DNA of 64,000 nucleotides. It comes from Congregibacter variabilis. Lineage in GTDB: Bacteria; Pseudomonadota; Gammaproteobacteria; Pseudomonadales; Halieaceae. Of the stretch, positions 7,408-16,225 are shown one piece after another. Every line of letters begins with the position of its first letter. Within the stretch, counting starts at the first letter, position 1. The notes under the pieces were generated by a model, which saw only the letters and a list, made by a program, of their open reading frames with translations, was not told where the DNA came from and did not search any database. Location of the stretch: assembly GCF_045689235.1 (NCBI RefSeq), contig NZ_CP136864.1:1798001-1862000 (forward strand), read 5' to 3'. Made by a program: the position numbers and the translations under genes.

Positions 7408-8775
7408 TTAGATAACCAAAGTCTTCTGGTAACTCATCTCGCGAATGGCGTACTTCACGCCTTCGCGACCTACACCGCTGTCCTTTACGCCCCCAAAGGG
7501 AAAATGCTCTGCGCGAAATCCCGGACCATCGTTACTCGCCAAAAGCCCTACCTCCAACTCATCGAACAAACGACGGATAACACTCAAGTTTTGCGTGAAC
7601 ACACCGGCCTGCAATCCGTAGGGCGAGGCATTCACCAGGGCGATGACCTCCTCGAGATTCTCAAACCTTCGCAGCGGTAACACCGGGCCAAAGGTCTCTT
7701 CGGTTATCAGGCTTGCATCGTCCGGTACGTCTTCGATCACCGTAGGCCACAAAAGCGTCCCCTCGCGCCTGTGTCCACAGGCCAGTTTTGCGCCCCGAGC
7801 CAAAGCATCCTCGATGCGCGCACTGATTTCATCGGCGGCTTTGGCATGAATCACCGGTCCCACAAACGTCTCGTCAAGTGCAGGGTCACCCACAGCAAGC
7901 GCGGTAGTCTTTGCCAGCAAAGCCTCTCGAAAGCGCGTGTACACCTCACCGTGGATAAACAAACGTTTTGCCGCGGTGCACCGCTGCCCCGCTGTCGCAA
8001 AGCGTTGATTGATTGCGGCCGACACTGCCGCATCGATATCCGCGTCGGGCATGATAATCAGCGGGTCGTTGCCACCCAGTTCCAGTAACAATTTTTTGAA
8101 TCCCGCAGAGGCGGCAATTGCTCGAGCCGCCACTGTGCCACCGGTAAAGTTGATCGCTTTAATCTGCGGGTGTGCCACAAGATCAGACATATCCGGCACG
8201 TCAGGAATACATAACTGCAGCGTCTGACGGGGCATACCGGCTTCGTAACACAGCTCCACTAAACGCTGGGCTGACGCCGTATTCTGCGGTGCCGGCTTAA
8301 ACATCACTGCATTGCCGGCCGCAAAGGCAGGCCCCAGCTTGTGCATGGCAATGTTCAGCGGAAAGTTAAAGGGTGTGATGCACAGCACCGTACCCAGGGG
8401 CCGCCAAACTACCACGCCTATGCGTCCGCGAGTCGGTGGATAAGCATCCGAGTCCAGGGCCTCTCCGGCGATCTGTCGCGCTTCTTCTGCAGACGCTATC
8501 GTTGTATTTATAGCCCGATCGAGCTCTACCCGCGCGTCAGAAATGGTTTTACCAATTTCGTCGGTCACCAGCGCAGCGAGCTCTTCTCGATGCGCTTGTA
8601 GCAATTGTGCCAGGCGCCTGAGAATATCGGAGCGCTCGTGTGCCACAAGGCTACGCTGCACTTCCTCGCCCTGCCGAAGCGTCTGCAGACACCCGGCAAT
8701 CGCCGCGCCATCGGCGTAAACGTATTCACCCAGGTGTGCATCATTCCAGGGATTGCTAACCGTGTAAGTAGCCAT
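7408..8775 (-). CDS. NAD(P)-dependent aldehyde dehydrogenase
   Basis: This 455-residue protein is of normal family length and complete. The oxyanion Asn137 (TPFNFP), Lys160 of the cofactor site, general base Glu232 (LELGG) and nucleophile Cys266 (GQRCTAAKR) are all present. The sequence is closest in style to the lactaldehyde, phosphonoacetaldehyde and non-phosphorylating glyceraldehyde-3-phosphate dehydrogenase group (WRPLGTVLCITPFNFPLN; FPFGGVKDSGVGREG), so I cannot fix the substrate. It would oxidise an aldehyde to the acid in the cytoplasm. The gene is divergent from the AGCS amino-acid symporter. Confidence 0.92.
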   Translation of the reverse strand: MATYTVSNPWNDAHLGEYVYADGAAIAGCLQTLRQGEEVQRSLVAHERSDILRRLAQLLQAHREELAALVTDEIGKTISDARVELDRAINTTIASAEEARQIAGEALDSDAYPPTRGRIGVVVWRPLGTVLCITPFNFPLNIAMHKLGPAFAAGNAVMFKPAPQNTASAQRLVELCYEAGMPRQTLQLCIPDVPDMSDLVAHPQIKAINFTGGTVAARAIAASAGFKKLLLELGGNDPLIIMPDADIDAAVSAAINQRFATAGQRCTAAKRLFIHGEVYTRFREALLAKTTALAVGDPALDETFVGPVIHAKAADEISARIEDALARGAKLACGHRREGTLLWPTVIEDVPDDASLITEETFGPVLPLRRFENLEEVIALVNASPYGLQAGVFTQNLSVIRRLFDELEVGLLASNDGPGFRAEHFPFGGVKDSGVGREGVKYAIREMSYQKTLVI

Positions 8776-8871
8776 AGCCTTTGCCTAACGCCAAACTGAT
8801 GTAGCCATTGTCAGCGCTAGCGACCCTTAAAAACCAGTCCCTTTTGCCCAGACATATCCGGGACTCTCCGG

Positions 8872-8889
8872 GAGCAACTTGTGTTGCTC
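8872..8889 (+). other. Hairpin in the symporter leader
   Basis: GAGCAAC-TTGT-GTTGCTC is a perfect seven-base stem with a four-base loop, 45 bases before the symporter start. No T run follows, so it is not a terminator. It could affect mRNA stability or translation of the symporter. I see no glycine riboswitch consensus around it. Confidence 0.4.
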
Positions 8890-8934
8890 GCCACAGTCGG
8901 TATGGTCGTGACTTGCGAATCACGAGAAGCCCCG

Positions 8935-10401
8935 ATGCCTCAGACTATTGACGCCAGCGTTGAAGCCGCTATCAAGCCCTTTGCCGACGGTTTCGCAGCG
9001 TTCATCTTTTATGAGATTCCCATAGCGGGCATGCAGATACCCTGGATCGTACTCTGGCTGGCTGTCGCCGCCAGTTTCTTTACTGTCTATCTCGGGTTTT
9101 TAAACATTCGCGGTTTCCCCCTTGCAGTGCGTGTTCTGCGTGGCGACTATCACGACCCCAATGCACCGGGAGAAATTTCGCATTTTCGCGCAGTCGCCAC
9201 AGCGATATCGGGCACCGTGGGTATTGGCAACATTGGTGGTGTTGCCGTGGCAATAGGCATCGGGGGCCCAGGAGCCGCATTCTGGCTCGTGGTCGCGGGT
9301 CTGCTATCGATGTCCACCAAACTGGTGGAATGTACTCTCGGCGTTAAATATCGACGTCACAATAGCGACGGCTCCGTCTCTGGCGGGCCCATGTACTACC
9401 TGGAGCACTGGCTAAAGGTGCGCAGCTGGCCCAAAGCCGGTAAAGCGCTGGGCGGTTTCTACGCGGCGTGCCTAATGATCGGCTGTCTGGGTATCGGCAA
9501 TATGTTTCAGTCGAACCAGGCCTATGTGCAGTTCGTGAGTATCAGCGGCGGGGAGCAAAGCTACTTCGCGCAGCGCGGCTGGCTGTTTGGCATCGGCATC
9601 GCCGTGCTGGTAGGGCTGGTGATTATCGGTGGTATACGCAGCATCGCTGGCTTTGCGGCAAAGGTCGTACCGGCTATGGCACTACTGTATATCGTATCGG
9701 CTCTGGTGATCATTAGCATGAGCTACAGCGAGATTCCTCACGCCCTATCGCTGATTGTCAGTTCCGCGTTTACCATGGAAAGTGCCACCGGCGGCGCGAT
9801 TGGCGCCATGATTGTGGGGTTTCAGCGGGCACTGTTTTCTAACGAGGGGGGAATAGGTTCGGCTTCTATTGCTCATTCGGCGGTACAGACAGACGAGCCA
9901 GCATCCGAAGGCATGGTGTCTCTGCTGGAACCGTTTATTGACACCGTAGTGATCTGCACCCTAAGTTCACTGGTGATTGTGGTTACGGCTTTCCCTACCG
10001 GCCTCATGGACAGCGGACTCCAGGGTATTGCCCTGACTTCTGCAGCCTTTGCTCATCACATCAGCTGGTCGCCCTATCCCCTTGCAGTGGCAGCATTGTT
10101 GTTCGCTTTTTCTACTGCGGTGTCCTGGAGCTATTACGGCCTCAAAGCCTGCACCTATTTGTTTGGCGAGGGCATGCTGGTACAAAACAGTTTCAAATTC
10201 GTGTTCTGTGTCTTTTTAGCCTTAGGCTGCATGATTCAACTGGACTCGGTACTGGCCTTCTCTGATGCCATGATCTTTCTTATCGCCGTGCCGAATATTA
10301 TCGGTCTGTATTTGTTCGCCCCCGAGGTAAAAGCCGAGGTGAACCGCTATCGCCGGCGCATTGCAGACGGCAGTATTGTGCCCTACGAGACCACCGACTG
10401 A
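8935..10401 (+). CDS. Alanine/glycine:cation symporter (AGCS family)
   Basis: This 488-residue inner-membrane transporter has about ten or eleven hydrophobic helices. It carries the AGCS signatures GTVGIGNIGGVAVAIGIGGPGAAFW, VSGGPMYYLE and NEGGIGSASIAHSA. The family moves alanine, glycine or D-alanine with sodium. The ATG at 8935 follows GAGAAG at a suitable spacing. A GTG at 8881 would add an unlikely 18-residue extension and lies in the leader hairpin. The gene diverges from the aldehyde dehydrogenase, and its 3' end overlaps the converging MFS gene by 19 bases. Confidence 0.92.
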   Translation: MPQTIDASVEAAIKPFADGFAAFIFYEIPIAGMQIPWIVLWLAVAASFFTVYLGFLNIRGFPLAVRVLRGDYHDPNAPGEISHFRAVATAISGTVGIGNIGGVAVAIGIGGPGAAFWLVVAGLLSMSTKLVECTLGVKYRRHNSDGSVSGGPMYYLEHWLKVRSWPKAGKALGGFYAACLMIGCLGIGNMFQSNQAYVQFVSISGGEQSYFAQRGWLFGIGIAVLVGLVIIGGIRSIAGFAAKVVPAMALLYIVSALVIISMSYSEIPHALSLIVSSAFTMESATGGAIGAMIVGFQRALFSNEGGIGSASIAHSAVQTDEPASEGMVSLLEPFIDTVVICTLSSLVIVVTAFPTGLMDSGLQGIALTSAAFAHHISWSPYPLAVAALLFAFSTAVSWSYYGLKACTYLFGEGMLVQNSFKFVFCVFLALGCMIQLDSVLAFSDAMIFLIAVPNIIGLYLFAPEVKAEVNRYRRRIADGSIVPYETTD

Positions 10402-11501
10402 TCCGGGGCGCGGGATCGCAGCAGCAGCACAACCACCAAAGCGAACACAGCGGTGCCGGCGAACGCAACGGGAAACCCCGCCGCATCGGCTACGGTCCCG
10501 ACCAGTACAGCGCCAATGGCCGGTGTACCCATAGCCACCACCGCCCAAAGACTCATCACCCGTCCGCGATAGCTTTCCTGAACCGTTAATTGTGTGAGCG
10601 CCTGACAACCCGTGCCAATGGTGGTGGTACAGCCTGCAATCAAGGCTATCGCCAGGGCTACGACCCAAACCTCATGCCAAAAAGCAGCTGTGAGTATGGT
10701 CATCGCAGATATAAACAATCCAAGAAGCACCAGGTGATACAGGCGTCTTAATCTGCCGCTCTGGCGCGACACTAATAAACCGCCCGCGATAGAGCCGGCA
10801 CCGGCAGCAGCGGTTAGAGTGGCCAGTGTTGCCGAGTCACCGCCAAGCAATTTGCCCGACACGGCGGGCAAAAGCTCAATGACCGTGCGACCCAACACTC
10901 CGCTGGCCAAAGTGAGTAAAAAAACCTGGCGCAGCATGGAATCCCTGCGCAGATACACAAACCCGGCCCGGAGTTGAGCCATAAACGACCCTCTCTCTTC
11001 GGTGCTTACTTCGCGCTCTGTGCCCTCTACGCGAGCTAGCATCACAACGGCCCCGATACAAATCACCGCCGCAGTCGCAAAAGCTACCGGCACCGTGGAC
11101 ACCACGAGAAGCCAGGCTCCCACCGCCGGACCGATGATTCGCGAAGTATTAAAAATGATGGCCGAATAGCCAATGGCGCTGGGCAAGGCTCCGCGCTCAA
11201 CCAGCCTTGGCAAAAACGCCAATCGAATCGGAGCGTGAGCCGACGTCAGCACACCAAAGGCCAGCGCCAGAATTGCAAGCGCAGGCAGTTCCAGGTAACC
11301 CAGAGTCGCAATAATGGCAGCTACCGCCGCAAGAAAGCCCATGAGGCTAACGGTCACCAACAGACCATTGCGCGGATTAATGCGATCAGCTGTGATACCA
11401 AAGATCGGTGTCAGTAAGAATGTCGGTACCAACATCAGGCCGGCGATGCTACCGACCCAGAATGCCGACGCCGTGAGCTCCCATGCGGCCCAGCCAAACA
11501 A
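10383..11501 (-). CDS. MFS transporter, EntS/MFS_3-like; true start unresolved
   Basis: This is a major-facilitator permease with about eleven hydrophobic helices in the 372 residues listed, including the loop motif GITADRINPRNG between helices 2 and 3 and a central charged loop (VEGTEREVSTEERG). EntS-type members export siderophores or other small molecules. The first standard start is a TTG at 11501 that has no good ribosome site and falls inside the first helix. Homologous-looking sequence continues upstream in the same frame (PRFRLYFPSSCLSTLSSWIIRF would be split here) to about 11575, but with no ATG, GTG or TTG. Either a rare start codon such as CTG (11534) or ATT is used, or the start has been lost. 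It lies downstream of the lipoprotein methyltransferase gene and its hairpin. Confidence 0.75.
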   Translation of the reverse strand: MFGWAAWELTASAFWVGSIAGLMLVPTFLLTPIFGITADRINPRNGLLVTVSLMGFLAAVAAIIATLGYLELPALAILALAFGVLTSAHAPIRLAFLPRLVERGALPSAIGYSAIIFNTSRIIGPAVGAWLLVVSTVPVAFATAAVICIGAVVMLARVEGTEREVSTEERGSFMAQLRAGFVYLRRDSMLRQVFLLTLASGVLGRTVIELLPAVSGKLLGGDSATLATLTAAAGAGSIAGGLLVSRQSGRLRRLYHLVLLGLFISAMTILTAAFWHEVWVVALAIALIAGCTTTIGTGCQALTQLTVQESYRGRVMSLWAVVAMGTPAIGAVLVGTVADAAGFPVAFAGTAVFALVVVLLLRSRAPDQSVVS

Positions 11502-11576
11502 AAAACGAATAATCCAGCTGCTGAGCGTCGACAGGCAGCTCGATGGAAAGTAAAGCCGAAATCGGGGCTGACTAAA

Positions 11577-11595
11577 GGCCGAGCGATGCTCGGCC
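11577..11595 (-). terminator. Hairpin after the lipoprotein methyltransferase gene
   Basis: GGCCGAGC and its exact complement GCTCGGCC form an eight-base stem with a three-base loop. Read on the minus strand it is followed by TTTAGT. It lies 43 bases after the methyltransferase stop and just before the start of MFS-like sequence. The short T run makes termination partial or uncertain. Confidence 0.5.
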
Positions 11596-11638
11596 TCTAT
11601 GTGGTGCGCTTCTGTCGCCTCGGTTCCTATACGCCTGA

Positions 11639-12592
11639 CTACTCAGGTTTTCTGAACAGCAGCGTCATACGGCTGGATTCACCAATGGCAGACATTTCTG
11701 CAGCGCGCTGCGGATCATCAGCACTTCCGGACAACGTGGGTGGAAGACGCCAGACGATGTCATCACCGGTGGGCTGATCCATGGGGTTCACATTGATATC
11801 TGATTCGCCCACAAATTCAAATCCCGCTGCTTCAAACTCACCAATGACAAAGCTCTTCTTGAGATAGCCCGCGGATCCGTCAGCCCAGTCATCAGCTGCG
11901 TCTTCCGGCGCCATGTGCTGCACCACGCCCACGATGCCGCCAGGCTTTAAGGCGGCCTTGGTATCCATGAGCGATGCGGTCAAAAACCCACCCTCTTCTT
12001 CAAAGCGGGCCATATTATGCAGCGCACGAATAAACAGCGCGGCATCCAGCTCCCCTTCGAAACGCTCGGGCAACGCCCCAAACTGAAACGCGTCGATAGA
12101 TGCCACAGGCTTATTGAACCAGCTTCGCGCATCCGCCAACCAGGTATCGACCCAGGTTTCCTTAGCCTTGAGCTGCTCGGCCGACATAAAACCAAATAAC
12201 GGGAACAGAGCCTGATCGTAATCAACGCCCACCAGCATTCCCTCGCTGCCAAGGTAAGGCACTAGAATTTTGGTATACCAGCCACCGCCGGGCAGCGCTT
12301 CGAGTACGTTCATGCCGGGCTCGATGCCAAAAAAGTCCAGAGTTTCTGCCGGATGCCGCGCCGCATAGCGCGCTTGTACAGCCGCGGGCTGCGCCGCGAG
12401 TATGGCGGCCAGACTGCCGCTTTGGGGCATATCGCCAGACGAGGCCGTCTTTGCGGTAGTTTGAGTGGTTTGTGCAACGTCGGCTGCGGATCCAGCTTCG
12501 GCTGACTCCTTGGACTGGCAGGCACTCAGGCTGATAACAGCACCGGCAAGAAGCAGGCCAGCAATCATAGGACGAAGAGAAATATTTGACAT
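11639..12592 (-). CDS. Lipoprotein with a SAM-methyltransferase-like domain (COG4798 type)
   Basis: This 317-residue protein begins with a lipoprotein signal ending in the lipobox LSAC, so the mature protein should be lipid-anchored outside the cytoplasm. After a linker rich in Ser, Thr, Ala and Gln comes a class I methyltransferase fold. It has the motif I region MNVLEALPGGGWYTKIL, the acidic end of strand 2 (VGVDYDQ) and a later LKPGGIVGVVQH. This matches the predicted methyltransferases of COG4798, many of which carry export signals. SAM is not known to be available in the periplasm, so the domain may have another role. The ATG at 12592 has GGAG seven bases upstream. The gene diverges from the SDR at 12727. 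Confidence 0.82.
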   Translation of the reverse strand: MSNISLRPMIAGLLLAGAVISLSACQSKESAEAGSAADVAQTTQTTAKTASSGDMPQSGSLAAILAAQPAAVQARYAARHPAETLDFFGIEPGMNVLEALPGGGWYTKILVPYLGSEGMLVGVDYDQALFPLFGFMSAEQLKAKETWVDTWLADARSWFNKPVASIDAFQFGALPERFEGELDAALFIRALHNMARFEEEGGFLTASLMDTKAALKPGGIVGVVQHMAPEDAADDWADGSAGYLKKSFVIGEFEAAGFEFVGESDINVNPMDQPTGDDIVWRLPPTLSGSADDPQRAAEMSAIGESSRMTLLFRKPE

Positions 12593-12726
12593 AACAACTC
12601 CTATTGACGGTGCCATTGCTTTTATAGACGACACCGTACCTCTGTGGGTGTCCTGCGAGTATACGCTCTGGACCCGTCGCGGTGTCTCCCTTATTGTGCG
12701 CAGCTTGCCAAGCTAAAGGACGACGT

Positions 12727-13557
12727 ATGAACAACTTCGAAAACACCGTGGGATTCATCACGGGCGGCGCCGCGGGTATAGGTCTGGGCGTAGGCCGTGC
12801 ACTGGGTCGTCAGGGAATGACTCTGGTCCTCGCCGATGTAGAAGCGGACACCCTGAATAAAACCGCACAGGAGCTGCGCAGCGAGGGCATTGAGGTTTAT
12901 ACAGAAGTACTGGATGTTCGTGACGCCGATGCTTACCGAGAGATTGCACAGCGAACGCTGGCCAAACACGGCAAGGTGAACTTTCTGTTTAACAATGCCG
13001 GCGTTGGTGGGGGACATTTCCCTGCGGGCGAGACACCTTTGCAAGACTGGCAATGGGTGGTCGATGTGAACCTCATGGGCGTGGTCTATGGCATTGAGTT
13101 CTTTTTGCCGGCCATGCGTGCCCTGGGCGAGCCATGCTACATCATCAACACCGCCTCCCTGGCAGGCCACGTAGCCAACCCCGGCATGGCCGCCTACTGT
13201 GCCACCAAGTTTGCGGTTGTGGGCTACTCCGAAGCTTTGCGACACGAGCTGCAAGGTTCTTCTATCGAAATATCAGTACTTTGCCCGGCGTGGGTCAAGA
13301 CCCGTATTGCTGAGAGCCGCCGCAACCACCCGGACGCAGAAGAAGCCGCCAACGCATCGGGCAGTACCGACGGCATGAGCAAAGTCGGCGAAATCATCGC
13401 CAAGGAAGGTATCAGCGTGGAGGCCCTTGCCGAGCGCGTTGTGCGCGGCATGGAAACGAGCACGTTTTATCTGTTCACTCACCCGGATTTTTGGCCAGCA
13501 GTACAGGAGCGACTGGAACGTATCACCCGGGATTACCAGGAAGTACTGCCCGGCTAA
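12727..13557 (+). CDS. SDR family oxidoreductase
   Basis: This 276-residue classical short-chain dehydrogenase has the cofactor loop TGGAAGIGLG near the N-terminus, the NNAG motif (FLFNNAGVGG) and the active-site YxxxK as YCATK after a Ser in NTASLAG. Asp in VLADVE at the end of strand 2 points to NAD(H) rather than NADP(H). The substrate is unknown; alcohols, ketones and acyl chains are all possible. AAAGGA lies seven bases before the ATG, which is why I moved the start from an upstream ATG at 12682. The metalloprotease-like gene follows after 24 bases on the same strand. Confidence 0.9.
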   Translation: MNNFENTVGFITGGAAGIGLGVGRALGRQGMTLVLADVEADTLNKTAQELRSEGIEVYTEVLDVRDADAYREIAQRTLAKHGKVNFLFNNAGVGGGHFPAGETPLQDWQWVVDVNLMGVVYGIEFFLPAMRALGEPCYIINTASLAGHVANPGMAAYCATKFAVVGYSEALRHELQGSSIEISVLCPAWVKTRIAESRRNHPDAEEAANASGSTDGMSKVGEIIAKEGISVEALAERVVRGMETSTFYLFTHPDFWPAVQERLERITRDYQEVLPG

Positions 13558-13581
13558 GGCCGCGGTAATTGTCAGGCCGGG

Positions 13582-14538
13582 ATGCTTCGCAAGAACAAGC
13601 ACAATCGATTCGCGATGGCAGTCAATGCGTGGGGCATTACGGCACTGGTTTTTTGCGGCGCTCTCTTTCTGGGAGCCGCCACGAGGCATCTGTGGGACCA
13701 GCCTCCCGCGCCTGAGGTTCTGGCACTCGCCGCACCACACTGCAGTCAGTCCAGTGCTGTTTCAGCAACAACGTCAGAACCCTTTTCTATTGCCGTGCAA
13801 GCCCAAGCAGCTGCTCTACCTGCCGATCTGGAGCAAAAAATTGCCCTGGGTGCAGATGCCGCCTATGCGCAGTGGCGAGAATGGCTGGGCGAAGAAGCCT
13901 TATTGCACTCTCGCATCAACATTCGCTTTGTGGGTGACGACAAGCAGTTCCGGGAAATCTACGGCAAACCTAGCGCCGAGGACTGGACGACTACAGGCTT
14001 TTATCGCATGCGCAGCAATGAAGCGCTCATCCTGTACACGCCCAAATATCGCAGCACGGCGCTGGGCAATGCCTTTCACGAAGTCTCTCACCTGGTGACC
14101 GCATCGCATCTGGGGGCAACACCTCCCTGGCTGAATGAGGGATTGGCCGAGTACTACGAAACACTGGATGTCGTTGATAACGGCGTGCGCTTTGCACATA
14201 ACCCTCTGCACATACAATTGCTGCGCCGCCAGGGACCTGTGAGCATCTCGGATATGACGGCGCTGTCGCGAAAGGAATGGATGCAGCAGGACGCACAAAG
14301 GCGCTATGCCAGCGCCTGGTCTTTCATCACTTTTATGCTGCAATCACAAGACGGACGGCGCACCCTCCAGCGCGTGGTGCAACAAGCCTACATGGAGCGC
14401 TGCGATGCCAGAGCTGACCTCAGGGAAAGCCTCCGGAATTACCCCGGAGGTTTGCAGTCTCTTCAGGACGATTGGTTTTACTGGCTTGAGCACCAATTGA
14501 GCGTGCTACCGGCAAAAACGAAAGCGCAGGCTCTTTAA
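13582..14538 (+). CDS. Membrane-anchored gluzincin metalloprotease-like protein (peptidase MA type)
   Basis: This 318-residue protein has one N-terminal hydrophobic segment (about residues 17-33) and an extracytoplasmic domain. The zinc site reads HEVSH at residues 166-170, with a downstream NEGLAEYYE whose Glu186 would be the third ligand, as in peptidase MA and related gluzincins. The end is a helical region with a short cysteine-free tail. An alternative start at Met12 (13615) would give a tidier signal anchor. The function may be proteolysis at the envelope; substrates are unknown. It follows the SDR gene closely and converges on the enoyl-reductase-like gene. Confidence 0.8.
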   Translation: MLRKNKHNRFAMAVNAWGITALVFCGALFLGAATRHLWDQPPAPEVLALAAPHCSQSSAVSATTSEPFSIAVQAQAAALPADLEQKIALGADAAYAQWREWLGEEALLHSRINIRFVGDDKQFREIYGKPSAEDWTTTGFYRMRSNEALILYTPKYRSTALGNAFHEVSHLVTASHLGATPPWLNEGLAEYYETLDVVDNGVRFAHNPLHIQLLRRQGPVSISDMTALSRKEWMQQDAQRRYASAWSFITFMLQSQDGRRTLQRVVQQAYMERCDARADLRESLRNYPGGLQSLQDDWFYWLEHQLSVLPAKTKAQAL

Positions 14539-14587
14539 GCGACGCTCACATGCCAGCCACGGAGCCCCGGTCTGGTGTTTTGTCTTA

Positions 14588-15739
14588 CTACAGGACGGTG
14601 AAGCTAACCCCCGCGTGATCCTGCAATCGCTGACGCAGAGCATCGCCCATCACCGCTGCGGCGGTAAAACAACCACCGTGGGCTTTGGGCGTTTGGGATA
14701 AGCACACCGCCGCCTCGGCAATCATTTTGGAGGTCGAGCCATAACCGGGATCACGATCACCATAGACCTGCACCGTGGCACTATCACCGGCATCATTGCT
14801 GCCCACGTAGAGAATGTCGTAAAAACCAGCCTCTCGCTCTTCCTTGCTTGGTCCCTCTCCCGGCTTGAGGGTCATGTCCAGCGACATATCGCCACCGGCC
14901 GCCTCAGGCTTGGTTTCGCCAAGCAGAATCATTTCGTCATAGACCAGATCAGTGCCGTAGGCGTGGCCAAGCAGTTGATTGGAGCGATGCACATTTTTGG
15001 TATTAATCGTGGCCATGATGAAGGGACCTGACCAGCTGTTCAGATCCTCTTCAAACAGCATTTCGTTTCCGGCGGGCTGCTCGGGACCAACGAACCCCTC
15101 CGTAAGCACAAAGGGATTGGCAAGATCTGCAAACAGCGCGGGGTTCGCTTTCACCGACGCCATAGTGGCGGTGAACGAGGCCACGGTTCCACCTGAGGCC
15201 GTGCCGCGCATCGCTTTAACGCGGCACTTCACCCGGGGCAAAGGCGCGCCAAACTTTGCACTGGCCACCTGCTCCAGTAAGTGCACTCCAAGGTCTGAAG
15301 GTAGCGAATCGAAGCCACAGGAAAACACGATGCGCGCGCCGCTTTCCCGCGCAGTGTCGTCATGCGCAGCAATCATGTCCTTCATCCACAGCGGCTCACC
15401 GTTGAGATCAACGTAGTCCGTGCCAAGTCGGGCACAGGAATCGACCACGGTGCTTCCATACTGCTGGTAGGGTCCCGCGGCGCTAAGCAGGACGCGTGTA
15501 GAGCCTGCCATCTTATCGATGCTCGCCTTATCCTCACTATCGGCCACCACCAGAGCGACGCTGGAATCAATCCCTAACTCATCGCGAAGCTGCTCCAGTT
15601 TCGCCAGATTTCGCGCCGCCATCCCCCAGCGAAACTCCGCATTGCTGCCGTAGGTTTCGTTTAAATATTCGCAGATTAAGCGACCCGTAAAACCGGTAGC
15701 GCCAAAAACCAAAATATCGAAGTCGCGTGTGTCAGTCAT
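14588..15739 (-). CDS. Saccharopine dehydrogenase-like / trans-acting enoyl reductase family protein
   Basis: This 383-residue cytoplasmic protein starts with a Rossmann fold (ILVFGATGFTGRLICEYL) and has the family motifs SAAGPYQQYGSTVVDSCARLGTDYVDLNGE and FSCGFDSLPSDLG, as in mycobacterial TER-type and eukaryotic SCCPDH proteins. The mycobacterial members act with polyketide synthases on lipids, but most bacterial members have no assigned reaction. It is probably an NADP(H)-dependent oxidoreductase of lipid metabolism. It lies 108 bases after DUF2237 on the same strand and may belong to that transcript. Confidence 0.85.
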   Translation of the reverse strand: MTDTRDFDILVFGATGFTGRLICEYLNETYGSNAEFRWGMAARNLAKLEQLRDELGIDSSVALVVADSEDKASIDKMAGSTRVLLSAAGPYQQYGSTVVDSCARLGTDYVDLNGEPLWMKDMIAAHDDTARESGARIVFSCGFDSLPSDLGVHLLEQVASAKFGAPLPRVKCRVKAMRGTASGGTVASFTATMASVKANPALFADLANPFVLTEGFVGPEQPAGNEMLFEEDLNSWSGPFIMATINTKNVHRSNQLLGHAYGTDLVYDEMILLGETKPEAAGGDMSLDMTLKPGEGPSKEEREAGFYDILYVGSNDAGDSATVQVYGDRDPGYGSTSKMIAEAAVCLSQTPKAHGGCFTAAAVMGDALRQRLQDHAGVSFTVL

Positions 15740-15847
15740 GTAGAGACATCCTGTGAGGAGAAATTATTAAGAAGACTACGCAGACTAGACCGGATAATTG
15801 CTTCGAGCAACCGCAGGTCGCAATGCTGATGCTCAACCAGCCCTTGG

Positions 15848-16225
15848 CTAACTCACGTCCAGGGCGTGGCCGCGCAAAACCTCCATGGGCACGATATCAG
15901 TCGCCGCCTGATGGGTCCGCTGCAGATACACCCGCGGGGCTTTACCCTGCTGATGTGCCTCTAACCAGCGCGTTGCACACAGACACCAGCGATTGCCTGG
16001 CTTGAGCCCCAAAAATCCATACTCGGGCACGGGGGTCATCAAATCATTGCCGCGACTTCGCGAAAACTCTAAAAACTCCTGCGTTAGCTCCACACACACT
16101 GTGTGCGAGCCGCCATCGAGCTTGGATGTATTGCAGCACCCATCGCGAAAAAAGCCGGTTACCGGATCGTGACTGCAGGCCTGCAGAGGCTCTCCAAATA
16201 CGTTCAAGGACTCCGCCATACTCAT
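15848..16225 (-). CDS. DUF2237 family protein
   Basis: This 125-residue protein has the complete DUF2237 pattern: NVFGEPLQACSHDPVTGFFRDG, then CCNTSKLDGGSHTVC, RGNDLMTPVPEYGFLGLKPGNRWCLCATRW and a closing THQAATDIVPMEVL. The five or more conserved cysteines suggest a metal or disulfide role, but no activity is established for the family. Its ATG overlaps the stop of the phospholipase C/P1-nuclease-like gene as ATGA, so the two are translationally coupled. That partnership is not one I know from other genomes. Confidence 0.9.
   Translation of the reverse strand: MSMAESLNVFGEPLQACSHDPVTGFFRDGCCNTSKLDGGSHTVCVELTQEFLEFSRSRGNDLMTPVPEYGFLGLKPGNRWCLCATRWLEAHQQGKAPRVYLQRTHQAATDIVPMEVLRGHALDVS

Noticed and set aside
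8776..8934. Possible glycine riboswitch before the AGCS symporter
   Set aside because: The family is often riboswitch-controlled, but the conserved glycine-aptamer core is not present; only a simple hairpin at 8872-8889 is seen.
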